Assembly (NCBI RefSeq): GCF_016107685.1
Contig: NZ_JABASY010000006.1
Location: forward strand, 1-64,000
DNA: 64,000 nt
Direction: 5' to 3'
DNA from: Brevibacterium yomogidense
GTDB taxonomy: Bacteria > Actinomycetota > Actinomycetes > Actinomycetales > Brevibacteriaceae
Positions 39,495 to 46,321 of this stretch are shown piece by piece. Positions within the stretch are counted from its first letter, which is position 1. Each line of letters starts with the position of its first letter. The position numbers and the translations under genes were made by a program. A model generated the notes under the pieces. The model did no database searches and was not told the origin of the DNA. It saw only the letters and a list, made by a program, of their open reading frames with translations.

Positions 39495-40037
39495 ATGAGC
39501 AGACGCAGTGCGACCGGTCGCAGCCGCGGACGCCCCGGCGCGGGTCAGGCCGGCGGCAGGCGTCCCCAGCGCGACCCTCGCCACACCCGTTCGGGTGGGG
39601 GAGTCTCCCCGGAGCTCATCGACGACACCGCGGCCGGACGTCGGATGTCCTTCCGGACGGCCGTGATCGTCGGCGCACTGCTGGTCGTCGGGTTCGGCCT
39701 CATCCAGCCGCTCAGCAGCGGCCTGTCGCAGATGCAGCAGATCGCCGCCCTCGAAGCGGACGTCGACGCGACGAAGGGCGAGGTCGACCAGCTCCGCGAG
39801 GAGCGCAACCGGTTGGACGATCCCGTACATCTGGAGCGGCTCGCACGGGAGAACCTCCAGTACGTCCATGACGGAGAAGAAGCCTTCATCGTCGTCGACA
39901 GCCCGAGCGCCCGCGGCGACGACGCGGACGAATCGACGGCGGGAGCATCGAAAGCCGTCCGTGCACAGCCCTGGTACATCGAGCTGGCCGATTCGCTGCG
40001 CGCGGTCGGCTTCGCGAGCGAGGAGGACCCCACGTGA
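39495..40037 (+). CDS. ftsB: Septum formation initiator (FtsB/DivIC family)
   Basis: A 180-residue bitopic division protein that with FtsL and FtsQ links the divisome to septal wall synthesis. A basic Arg/Gly-rich cytoplasmic N-terminus (about 50 residues) is followed by one transmembrane helix (53-72), a short coiled coil (about 78-108, QIAALEADVDATKGEVDQLREERNRL) and the family motif ERLARENLQYVHDGEEAF. AGGTGA at 39483-39488 favours ATG 39495 over the in-frame GTG 39486. Downstream of eno as in most actinobacteria. Confidence 0.9.
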   Translation: MSRRSATGRSRGRPGAGQAGGRRPQRDPRHTRSGGGVSPELIDDTAAGRRMSFRTAVIVGALLVVGFGLIQPLSSGLSQMQQIAALEADVDATKGEVDQLREERNRLDDPVHLERLARENLQYVHDGEEAFIVVDSPSARGDDADESTAGASKAVRAQPWYIELADSLRAVGFASEEDPT

Positions 40038-40543
40038 TCACCCCCTACACGGATGCCGACAGGGAGCGGGTGCGCGAACAGCTCAACCGGACGCCGCGCG
40101 GGGTGGTGGGAGTCGCGTCCCGGACCGCGGACGGCGACCCGATCGTCGTCGCCACCGCGCCCCGACTGGCTGACGGGACGCCCTTCCCCACCACCTACTA
40201 CCTCACCCACCCCGACTACGTGACCGAGGCGTCCCGGCTGGAGGCAGCCGGCGTCATGGCCGAACTCTCTGCGGAGCTGGCCGAGGACGAAGAGCTCCAG
40301 GCCGCCTACGCCCGCTCGCACCGCGCCTACCTGGACGACCGCGCCCGCATCGGGCGGGAAGTCGGGATCGACGAGGTGACCGAGGTCGCGGACTTCTCCG
40401 CAGGCGGTATGCCCACGCGCATCAAGTGCCTCCACGCGCTCGTAGGACACAGCCTGGCGGCCGGGCCGGGGGTGAATCCGGTGGGGGACAGGGCCCTCGC
40501 GATGATGGAGACAGTCCCGCCTGCCGTAGGCTTCCATCTATGA
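40034..40543 (+). CDS. DUF501 protein
   Basis: A 169-residue protein matching DUF501: GVVGVASRTADGDPIVVATAPRLADGTPFPTTYYLTHP at residues 15-55 and a C-terminal GGMPTRIKCLHALVGHSLAAGPGVNPVGD with conserved Cys and His. Function unknown. GTG 40034 overlaps the ftsB stop, and its own stop overlaps the ppx start, so the three genes are coupled. Its 3-prime end contains a promoter for ppx. Confidence 0.88.
   Translation: MITPYTDADRERVREQLNRTPRGVVGVASRTADGDPIVVATAPRLADGTPFPTTYYLTHPDYVTEASRLEAAGVMAELSAELAEDEELQAAYARSHRAYLDDRARIGREVGIDEVTEVADFSAGGMPTRIKCLHALVGHSLAAGPGVNPVGDRALAMMETVPPAVGFHL
40527..40540 (+). promoter_or_regulatory. Internal leaderless promoter of ppx
   Basis: TAGGCT at 40527-40532, inside the last codons of DUF501, stands 7 bp before ATG 40540. 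It may allow ppx to be expressed apart from ftsB-DUF501. Confidence 0.5.
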
Positions 40544-41484
40544 CGAGAACGGCTGCCTTCGACTGCGGGACGAACTCACTGCGACTGCTCATCGCGGACA
40601 TCGACTCCTCTGGCGCCCTCACCGAGGTCGTGCGCGAGATGCGGATCGTCCGTCTGGGACAGGGCGTCGACGAGACCGGGGAGTTCGCGCCGGAAGCGCT
40701 CGAGCGGACCTTCGCCGTCTGCGAGGAGTTCGCGGAGCTCGTGGCGGAGCACGCGCCCGACCGCCAGCGGTTCGTCGCGACATCGGCCAGCCGCGACGTG
40801 TCCAACCGGGACGCCTTCGCAGCGGGAGTGCAGCAGCGCCTCGGTATCGCGCCGGAGGTCATCGACGGCGCGGAAGAGGCCGCACTGTCGTTCCTGGGTG
40901 CCACAGCGGGGATCCCGGACGCCGCGACCCCTCGCCTGGTCATGGATCTGGGCGGAGGGTCGACGGAGCTCGTGCTGGGCGAGTCGACCGCTGGTACCGG
41001 TTACAGCATGAACATCGGCTGCGTGCGGCTGTTCGAACGGCACCTCGCCTCCGATCCGCCCACCGCGGAGCAGATCGCCGCACTGCGAGCCGACGTCGAC
41101 GACGCGTTCACCGAAGCCGCGCAGCACGTCGACGTCTCCGCAGCGCGGACGCTCGTGGGTGTGGCGGGGACCATCACGACCGTCGCGGCCGCGGCACTGG
41201 ACCTGGACCGCTACGATCGCGCGGCGATCCACGGCACCCGGCTCACACGTGCCCAGGTCCTCGACACTGCCGACCGACTGTCCGCCATGACGTCCGACGA
41301 GCGCCGTGCGCTGCCGTACATGCACCCGGGCAGGGCGGACGTCATCGTCGCGGGCAGCCACATCTACGCGCGCCTCGTCGAACTGGTCGATGACGCCGTC
41401 TCCCGCGCAGGCGGCACCCTCGAGGTCCGAGTGAGCGAGTCGGACATCCTCGACGGGATCGCGCTGGGCCTCGCACAGGGCTGA
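40540..41484 (+). CDS. ppx: Exopolyphosphatase / pppGpp phosphohydrolase family
   Basis: A 314-residue Ppx/GppA protein, the short actinobacterial form. ASKHA motifs: AAFDCGTNSLRLLIADI at the N-terminus, TSASRDVSNRDAF near 86, EVIDGAEEAALSFLGA near 107, and the phosphate-binding VMDLGGGSTELVLGE near 133. Whether it prefers polyphosphate or pppGpp cannot be read from sequence. Polyphosphate is also handled by the PPK2 encoded at 53.6 kb. Confidence 0.9.
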   Translation: MTRTAAFDCGTNSLRLLIADIDSSGALTEVVREMRIVRLGQGVDETGEFAPEALERTFAVCEEFAELVAEHAPDRQRFVATSASRDVSNRDAFAAGVQQRLGIAPEVIDGAEEAALSFLGATAGIPDAATPRLVMDLGGGSTELVLGESTAGTGYSMNIGCVRLFERHLASDPPTAEQIAALRADVDDAFTEAAQHVDVSAARTLVGVAGTITTVAAAALDLDRYDRAAIHGTRLTRAQVLDTADRLSAMTSDERRALPYMHPGRADVIVAGSHIYARLVELVDDAVSRAGGTLEVRVSESDILDGIALGLAQG

Positions 41485-41486
41485 CG

Positions 41487-42989
41487 ATGCCACGAGGACA
41501 CGGGGCGCGCGGAATCGGGAGCGAGCGCGCGCGTCAGGCTGCGAGGCGGCGACGCCTGCGGAACCGCCTCCTCCAGATCCTGGCGATCCTTGCCGCTCTG
41601 GGACTCGTCGCCTCGACGATCTTCGGCAGCCCCGCAGGAGCCGCGGAAGCGGGCGCTGCCCAAGCGGGCACGCGAACCGGTCCGGCCTCCGCCACGGGAG
41701 CACAGAACCCCTTCGTGCGCGTCGCAGCGGCGCAGACCGACGACGACCTGCCCGAACCGGGACCCGGCCAGTGGTTCATGGAGCCCTACGACATCCCGGA
41801 GCTGTGGAAGGAGACCCGGGGTGAGGGCGTCACCGTCGCCGTCATCGATTCGGGTGTGAGCGACGAGCACGAGAACCTCACCGACCGCGTGACCGCGTCA
41901 CGCGACTTCTCCGGCGCCGGCAAGGACGGCACGGAACCGGTCGGTGCGGACAGCATCATCCACCACGGCACGGCTGTGGCGGGGGTCGTCGCGGGCACCG
42001 GCGAGGGCAGCGGTCCGGTGGGCGTGGCACCGGAGGCGAGGATCGCCTCGGCGTCGGTGTGGTTGGGCGGCGGGGCACCGGCAGCGGCGCAGTCCACCCG
42101 GGTCCAGGCAGAGCAGGCCCTGCGCTGGGCGGTGGACAGCGGCGCCTCCGTCGTCAACATGTCGCTGGGCTGGGACGATCCCTCCTGGCCGCAGTCGTGG
42201 GACGACGCGTTCGCGTACGCCTATGAGAAGGACGCGGTCGTCATCGCCTGCGTGGGCAACCGGTCGCAGGGCGCGACCCAGGCGTGGTCGCCGGCCACCG
42301 TCCCCGGGGTAGTCGGCGTGGGCGGACTGACCAAGAGCGGTGAAGTGCGCCAGACGTCCTCCGCACCCGGGACGGCCGTGGACCTCATGGGCCCGGCTGA
42401 GGACATCCCCGTCCCGTACTGGGACGGCGGGTACGGGACCGCGGACGGCTGTTCGTTCGCGGCCCCCGTCGTCGCCGGCATCGCGGCGCTGCTGCGTTCC
42501 GCGCACCCGGACTGGTCGGCGGATCAGGTGGTCGCCGCACTGACGGAGACCGCCGGTCCCGTCGCGGGCCACGAGGGGCAGGGCACCGCCGAGGCGCCGG
42601 ACCCCCTCGTGGGATACGGCCGGGTCGACCCCGGGGCCGCTCTCACGTGGGAGTCCCGCGATGACGTGCCCTCTGCATCCGATCAGCTGAGTGACTGGGT
42701 CGCGATGCACCGCCGGGCCGAGACCTCGGACGACGCCGCGCACCCCGGTGCCGAGGCGGCCGACGAGGACGACAGCGGCGGAGGCGCCCTGCCCGACGGC
42801 AGCGTCACCGCGGAAGGAGCGGCGGCGCCCCTGCTGGGACCGGTCGTCCTCGTCATCGGGGGACTGGCGGGTGCGGCACTGCTGGGAGGGTCGGTGGTCA
42901 TCGTCGTCCGGAGTCGACGCCGAGGGTCGGCGGACGGTGACGGAGAGCCGCCTCCGAATGTGGCGAACCCGACCCCGGAAACCGGCTAG
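41487..42989 (+). CDS. S8 serine protease, mycosin-like, membrane-anchored
   Basis: A 500-residue subtilisin-family protease. A basic N-terminus and hydrophobic segment (28-46) form a signal sequence; the catalytic triad is Asp121 (VIDSGV), His160 (HHGTAVAGVVAG) and Ser323 in GCSFAAPVVAG, with oxyanion Asn258. An acidic linker leads to a C-terminal transmembrane helix (451-474) and a short basic tail, the mycosin layout. GCS replaces the usual GTS. No ESX genes are present. It follows ppx by 2 bp, and its stop codon lies in a Rex-like box. Confidence 0.88.
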   Translation: MPRGHGARGIGSERARQAARRRRLRNRLLQILAILAALGLVASTIFGSPAGAAEAGAAQAGTRTGPASATGAQNPFVRVAAAQTDDDLPEPGPGQWFMEPYDIPELWKETRGEGVTVAVIDSGVSDEHENLTDRVTASRDFSGAGKDGTEPVGADSIIHHGTAVAGVVAGTGEGSGPVGVAPEARIASASVWLGGGAPAAAQSTRVQAEQALRWAVDSGASVVNMSLGWDDPSWPQSWDDAFAYAYEKDAVVIACVGNRSQGATQAWSPATVPGVVGVGGLTKSGEVRQTSSAPGTAVDLMGPAEDIPVPYWDGGYGTADGCSFAAPVVAGIAALLRSAHPDWSADQVVAALTETAGPVAGHEGQGTAEAPDPLVGYGRVDPGAALTWESRDDVPSASDQLSDWVAMHRRAETSDDAAHPGAEAADEDDSGGGALPDGSVTAEGAAAPLLGPVVLVIGGLAGAALLGGSVVIVVRSRRRGSADGDGEPPPNVANPTPETG

Positions 42990-43004
42990 TGAAAAGTTTC
43001 ACAA
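42987..43004 (+). promoter_or_regulatory. Rex-type operator of ndh
   Basis: TAGTGAA-N4-TTCACAA matches the Rex consensus TTGTGAA-N4-TTCACAA at 13 of 14 positions. It overlaps the spacer and -35 region of the ndh promoter and the stop codon of the S8 gene. Rex senses the NADH/NAD ratio. Confidence 0.65.
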
Positions 43005-43009
43005 GGACT

Positions 43010-43022
43010 TAGGATGAGGGTA
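43010..43022 (+). promoter_or_regulatory. Leaderless promoter of ndh
   Basis: TAGGAT at 43010-43015 stands 6 bp before ATG 43022. No Shine-Dalgarno. Confidence 0.65.
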
Positions 43023-44395
43023 TGGCTCTCATCAGAAACAACGCTCTGCGTCCGCGCATCCTCATCGTCGGCGGTGGCTACCTGGGCTTCGTGACCGCCC
43101 AGAACCTCCTCAAGGACCTGGGACGGGGTGAGGCCACAGTGACCGTGGTCGACCCCAACCCGTACCTCACCTACGCCCCGTTCCTGCCGGAGGTCGCCGG
43201 CGGCAGCATCGAACCCCGTCACGCGATCGTCCCGCTCCGCCGTCACCTCAAGGGTGCGGAGGTCATCACGGGATCCGTGGCGAGCATCGACCACGGCAAG
43301 AAGTTCGTCGTCATCGAGCAGGAGGGCTACGAGCCCTTCGAGCTCGACTACGACCAGATCGTCCTGGCGTCCGGCGCCGTCCCGCGCGCACTGCCCATCC
43401 CGGGCCTCGCGGAAGAGGGCATCGGCCTCAAGCGGATCGAGGAGGCCATCGCGCTGCGCGACCACGTCCTCAACCGCCTGGCAGAAGCATCGCTCATGGA
43501 AGACGACGCGGAACGCCGCAAGGCACTCACCTACGTGTTCGTGGGCGGCGGGTTCGCGGGCATCGAAGCCCTCGGCGAACTCGAGGACATGGCGCGTGCC
43601 GCCGTTGCCCAGTACGACACCCTCACGGAAGCGGACATCCGCTTCGTCCTCGTCGAGGCGCTGGGCCGCGTGATGCCCGAAGTGGGCGAGGCGCAGGCCC
43701 GCTGGGTCGTCGACCACCTGCGTGAGCGCGGCATCGACGTCTACCTCGATACCTTCCTCAAGGACTGCACCGACAAGCACATCGTGCTGTCGAACGGTGA
43801 GGAGTTCGACGCAGACCTCGTCGTCTGGAACGCCGGCGTCAAGGCGAACCCGATCCTCATCGATTCGGATCTGCCGATCGACGAGCGCGGCCGTGTCACG
43901 GTGCGCGCGGATCTGCGCGTCGAGAACGAAGAGGGCGTCGTCGAAGGTGCCTGGGCCGCGGGCGACAACGCCGCTGTCCCGGACCTGTCCGGAGAGGGCC
44001 CCGGCGGTTTCTGCGTCCCCAACGCCCAGCACGCGATGCGTCAGGCACCGGTGCTCGCGAAGAACCTCCTCGCGTCGATGCGCGGCGAGACCGTCTTCAC
44101 GCAGTACTTCCACAAGTCGCTGGGCGCGGTCGCGGGCATGGGCCTCTTCAAGGGCGTCGCGCAGATGGGCAGCACGGAGCTGCGCGGACCCATCGCGTGG
44201 GCGCTGCACCGTCTCTACCACGGCTACGCGATCCCCACGACCGAACGCTCCGTCCGCGTGTTCGGCAACTGGGTGCTCAACACGGTGCTGGGCCGCGACC
44301 TCACAGCGCTCAAGGACATCGACGTGCCGCGCCGCGCGTTCGTCGAGGCTGCGAACTCCAAGCCTGCTCCCCAGAAGGAGAAGGCGAACGCCTGA
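43022..44395 (+). CDS. ndh: Type II NADH:quinone oxidoreductase (NDH-2)
   Basis: A 457-residue non-proton-pumping NADH dehydrogenase that passes electrons to menaquinone. The FAD site ILIVGGGYLGFVTAQNL is at 13-29, the NADH site VFVGGGFAGIEALGEL near 177, the flavin-end motif AWAAGDNAAVPD near 317, and NAQHAMRQAPVLAKNLL near 340. The last 80 residues are amphipathic for membrane attachment. A Rex-like box in its promoter fits control by NADH. It is separated from the next gene by a terminator. Confidence 0.93.
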   Translation: MALIRNNALRPRILIVGGGYLGFVTAQNLLKDLGRGEATVTVVDPNPYLTYAPFLPEVAGGSIEPRHAIVPLRRHLKGAEVITGSVASIDHGKKFVVIEQEGYEPFELDYDQIVLASGAVPRALPIPGLAEEGIGLKRIEEAIALRDHVLNRLAEASLMEDDAERRKALTYVFVGGGFAGIEALGELEDMARAAVAQYDTLTEADIRFVLVEALGRVMPEVGEAQARWVVDHLRERGIDVYLDTFLKDCTDKHIVLSNGEEFDADLVVWNAGVKANPILIDSDLPIDERGRVTVRADLRVENEEGVVEGAWAAGDNAAVPDLSGEGPGGFCVPNAQHAMRQAPVLAKNLLASMRGETVFTQYFHKSLGAVAGMGLFKGVAQMGSTELRGPIAWALHRLYHGYAIPTTERSVRVFGNWVLNTVLGRDLTALKDIDVPRRAFVEAANSKPAPQKEKANA

Positions 44396-44442
44396 CGGTG
44401 AGGCTCTGACACTCTGAACGGGTCAGAGCGGACGAACCTGGT

Positions 44443-44472
44443 GGAGGCCCCGGACTGCGGTTCGGGGCCTCC
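44443..44472 (+). terminator. Terminator of ndh
   Basis: GGAGGCCCCG (44443-44452) pairs with CGGGGCCTCC (44463-44472), followed by TGTCGTCC rather than a T-run. Confidence 0.8.
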
Positions 44473-44492
44473 TGTCGTCCGGGCGCAGTGTC

Positions 44493-44540
44493 AGCCTGGA
44501 CGCAGATCACGTCGGGAGCCTGGACGCAGATCACGTCGGG
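44493..44540. repeat. Two-copy 24-bp tandem repeat
   Basis: Two identical 24-bp units (44493-44516 and 44517-44540) contain GGACGCAGATCACGTCGGG. They lie between the ndh terminator and the next promoter. Confidence 0.9.
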
Positions 44541-44578
44541 AAGGGGAAGAAGTGGACCCTCCGCCGGCGTTGTGTGGT

Positions 44579-44584
44579 TAGGCT
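44579..44584 (+). promoter_or_regulatory. Probable -10 box of VTT-like gene
   Basis: TAGGCT at 44579-44584 would give a leader of about 80 nt with AGAGGAG at 44661-44667 before ATG 44672. Confidence 0.4.
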
Positions 44585-44671
44585 TGGCTTTGATGCGCTG
44601 CGGGCTGCGACGCGTCGCACCGTCGAGCGTGCCGTGACCGCGACGCACGAATACCCCGGGAGAGGAGTGGA

Positions 44672-45187
44672 ATGGATCCGACCACGTGGAACCTTCCACT
44701 CGCGATCGTCTGGAGCATCATGTACGGGATCATCCTGTGCCGCGCAGGGGCGACGTATGCGCTGGGACGACTGACGCGCGGCGGGCTGTCGAAGTCACCG
44801 CGGATCCGCGCGCTGCTGGTGTCGCAGAAGTACGCCCGAGCGGAGGAGAGGGTGAACCGCTGGGGCGCGCCCGTCGTCGCGGTGAGCTTCTTGACGGTCG
44901 GTTTCCAGACTCTGGCGAACCTCGCCGCGGGGACCACCCGGATGCCATTGCTGCGCTACCTGGCTGCCCTGGCCGTCGGGGGAGCGGCGTGGGCGACCGT
45001 GTATTCGATCGTGGGGTTCGCGGGCTTCCGGGCGATCATGCTCGCGTACACGCGTGCACCTGTCCTCACGGTCGTCATCGCGGTCGCGGCCGCCGTGATC
45101 CTGGTCGTCGCGGTCGCACGGCCGGTGCGACGACGTGCCGCACGGCGAGAAGCAGTGCGCTCGGATGATGCGGAACCGCTAGTCTGA
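44672..45187 (+). CDS. VTT/DedA-like membrane protein
   Basis: A 171-residue protein with about four hydrophobic helices. The pattern RVNRWGAPVVAVSFLTVGFQTLANLAAGTTRMPLLRYL resembles the DedA/VTT core (a Gly-rich helix, then AG...RMP...F), but the family is shorter and the usual R-x-P-G-x-R is replaced by TVGFQT. Possible lipid or osmotic transport role; uncertain. Upstream of the UAA-anticodon tRNA. Confidence 0.55.
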   Translation: MDPTTWNLPLAIVWSIMYGIILCRAGATYALGRLTRGGLSKSPRIRALLVSQKYARAEERVNRWGAPVVAVSFLTVGFQTLANLAAGTTRMPLLRYLAALAVGGAAWATVYSIVGFAGFRAIMLAYTRAPVLTVVIAVAAAVILVVAVARPVRRRAARREAVRSDDAEPLV

Positions 45188-45212
45188 GTGCGGAGCGCGT
45201 GATGCGCTCTGC

Positions 45213-45289
45213 GCCCCTATAGCCCAACCGGCAGAGGCAGTCGACTTAAAATCGATTCAGTCTGGGTTCGAATCCCAGTGGGGGCACCA
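45213..45289 (+). tRNA. tRNA with anticodon UAA (Leu codon UUA), class I shape
   Basis: A 77-nt cloverleaf with encoded CCA. The acceptor stem pairs 45213-45219 with 45279-45285, the discriminator base is A (45286) and the anticodon TAA is at 45247-45249 within the loop CTTAAAA. The T-arm is CTGGG-TTCGAAT-CCCAG. The variable loop has only 5 nt, whereas bacterial tRNA-Leu normally has a long variable arm. By anticodon it reads UUA; which synthetase charges it is open. Confidence 0.9.
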
Positions 45290-45365
45290 CAGCGGGTTGT
45301 CGATCGGTCCCACGACGCGCACCATGGAAGAACCTGTTGTCCCTCCACGGGAAGAAGGCTCTGTC

Positions 45366-45734
45366 ATGATCGGCCGCTTGAACACCACTGCCATGGACTG
45401 CCCCCAGCCCCGCCAGACAGCGAGGTTCTATCAGGCGCTGCTGGGCGGAACCCTCACCCCGGAAGAGGAAGACGCCGACTGGATCGACCTCGACGACCCG
45501 TCTGGCCGCCGCATCCTGTCCTTCCAGCGGGCGGAGGACTACGTCGCGCCCACGTGGCCGGACAACTCCGTTCCGCTGCAGATGCACATCGATATCCGGG
45601 TGGCGGGCTACGACGAGTCGGAGCCGACGATCTTCGCTGCCGGTGGTCGACTCCTGGACGACTCCGACGAGCACCCCAACTTCCGCGTCTACGCCGACCC
45701 CATCGGAAGACCGTTCTGCCTGGTCCTCAGCTGA
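45366..45734 (+). CDS. VOC-family (glyoxalase-like) protein
   Basis: A 122-residue protein of the vicinal-oxygen-chelate fold: LNTTAMDCPQPRQTARFYQALLGG at the N-terminus, then ADWIDLDDPSGRRILSFQRAEDY, QMHIDIRV and FRVYADPIGRPFCLVLS at the end. It is a single half-unit that should dimerise. Substrate unknown. ATG 45366 is chosen over an earlier ATG at 45324 because the fold begins right after it; GAAGAAGG lies upstream. Confidence 0.82.
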   Translation: MIGRLNTTAMDCPQPRQTARFYQALLGGTLTPEEEDADWIDLDDPSGRRILSFQRAEDYVAPTWPDNSVPLQMHIDIRVAGYDESEPTIFAAGGRLLDDSDEHPNFRVYADPIGRPFCLVLS

Positions 45735-45735
45735 G

Positions 45736-45852
45736 GTCGGCGGGAGACCCGGTCGGCACCGGGAGACGCCCGGTCAGCACCGGGACAGGTAGGTCGACAC
45801 CGGGACAGGCCTGGTCGACACCGGGAGACGTCGACTCGGTACCGGGCGCCGC
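45736..45852. repeat. Degenerate ~21-bp tandem repeat
   Basis: Five units of about 21 bp with core GGTCGACACCGGGA fill the space between the convergent VOC and TM2 genes. Confidence 0.8.
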
Positions 45853-45859
45853 AGGCCGC

Positions 45860-46090
45860 TCAGGCGTAGCCGTACGCCCGCTTCGCATTCACCCGGCGCG
45901 TCTCGCCGCGGATCGTGAAGAGTGAGATGACCGTGCCGACGTAGAAGAAGCCGAGCGTAAGGAAGAAGAGGATCCCCTTGAGGATCTTCCCCAGGTAGAA
46001 ATACTGGAGTCCGGCGACGAAGAAGAAGCCGAGGATCGTGAGGACGAGCGCCAGGCCCTCGTCCTTGGCGGGCAGTGCGGGGTGGGACAC
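45860..46090 (-). CDS. TM2-domain membrane protein
   Basis: A 76-residue protein with two hydrophobic helices joined by a short turn: ALVLTILGFFFVAGLQYFYLGKILKGILFFLTLGFFYVGTVISLFTI, the TM2 domain with the conserved HxFYLG-like turn here QYFYLG. GTG 46090 has AGGAGG 4 bp upstream on the minus strand. Function unknown. Confidence 0.85.
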   Translation of the reverse strand: MSHPALPAKDEGLALVLTILGFFFVAGLQYFYLGKILKGILFFLTLGFFYVGTVISLFTIRGETRRVNAKRAYGYA

Positions 46091-46231
46091 GGTGCCTCCT
46101 GAAGTGTGGATGAACTGGCTGCGGGGTGCCGATCGACCGCACGGGCAACCGGCGCCTCCTCTGATTCTCGCATCGCGGCCCGCCCCTGTCGGTAGGGGTG
46201 GCCCTCCCGTCCCCGTCCGGAATGCCCGCCC

Positions 46232-46244
46232 TATGATGAAACGG
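46232..46244 (+). promoter_or_regulatory. Leaderless promoter upstream of MFS gene
   Basis: TATGAT at 46232-46237 stands 6 bp before GTG 46244, which opens a 25-codon reading frame, not the MFS gene itself. Confidence 0.6.
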
Positions 46245-46321
46245 TGACGACGACCACGGGGGAAGCTGCTCGACGACAGACGGCGCCGCTTCACCACGTG
46301 AGCGGGGGAGTCACCACGTGA
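46244..46321 (+). CDS. 25-codon leaderless leader ORF overlapping the MFS start
   Basis: GTG 46244 directly follows a leaderless promoter and opens a 25-codon frame ending in TGA at 46319-46321, which overlaps the MFS GTG (46318-46320) as GTGA. The peptide starts VTTTTGEAARR and ends HHVSGGVTT. The ribosome site GGGGGAG for the MFS gene (46304-46310) lies inside this frame, so its translation would affect MFS expression. The peptide itself resembles nothing I know. Confidence 0.55.
   Translation: MTTTTGEAARRQTAPLHHVSGGVTT

Noticed and set aside
41000..41006. TTA codon in ppx
   Set aside because: The TTA string is out of frame (codons GGT TAC). The same holds for those in copA, the TM2 gene and hrpA.
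46298..46300. GTG as an alternative MFS start
   Set aside because: It is not in frame with the MFS gene and falls inside the leader ORF.
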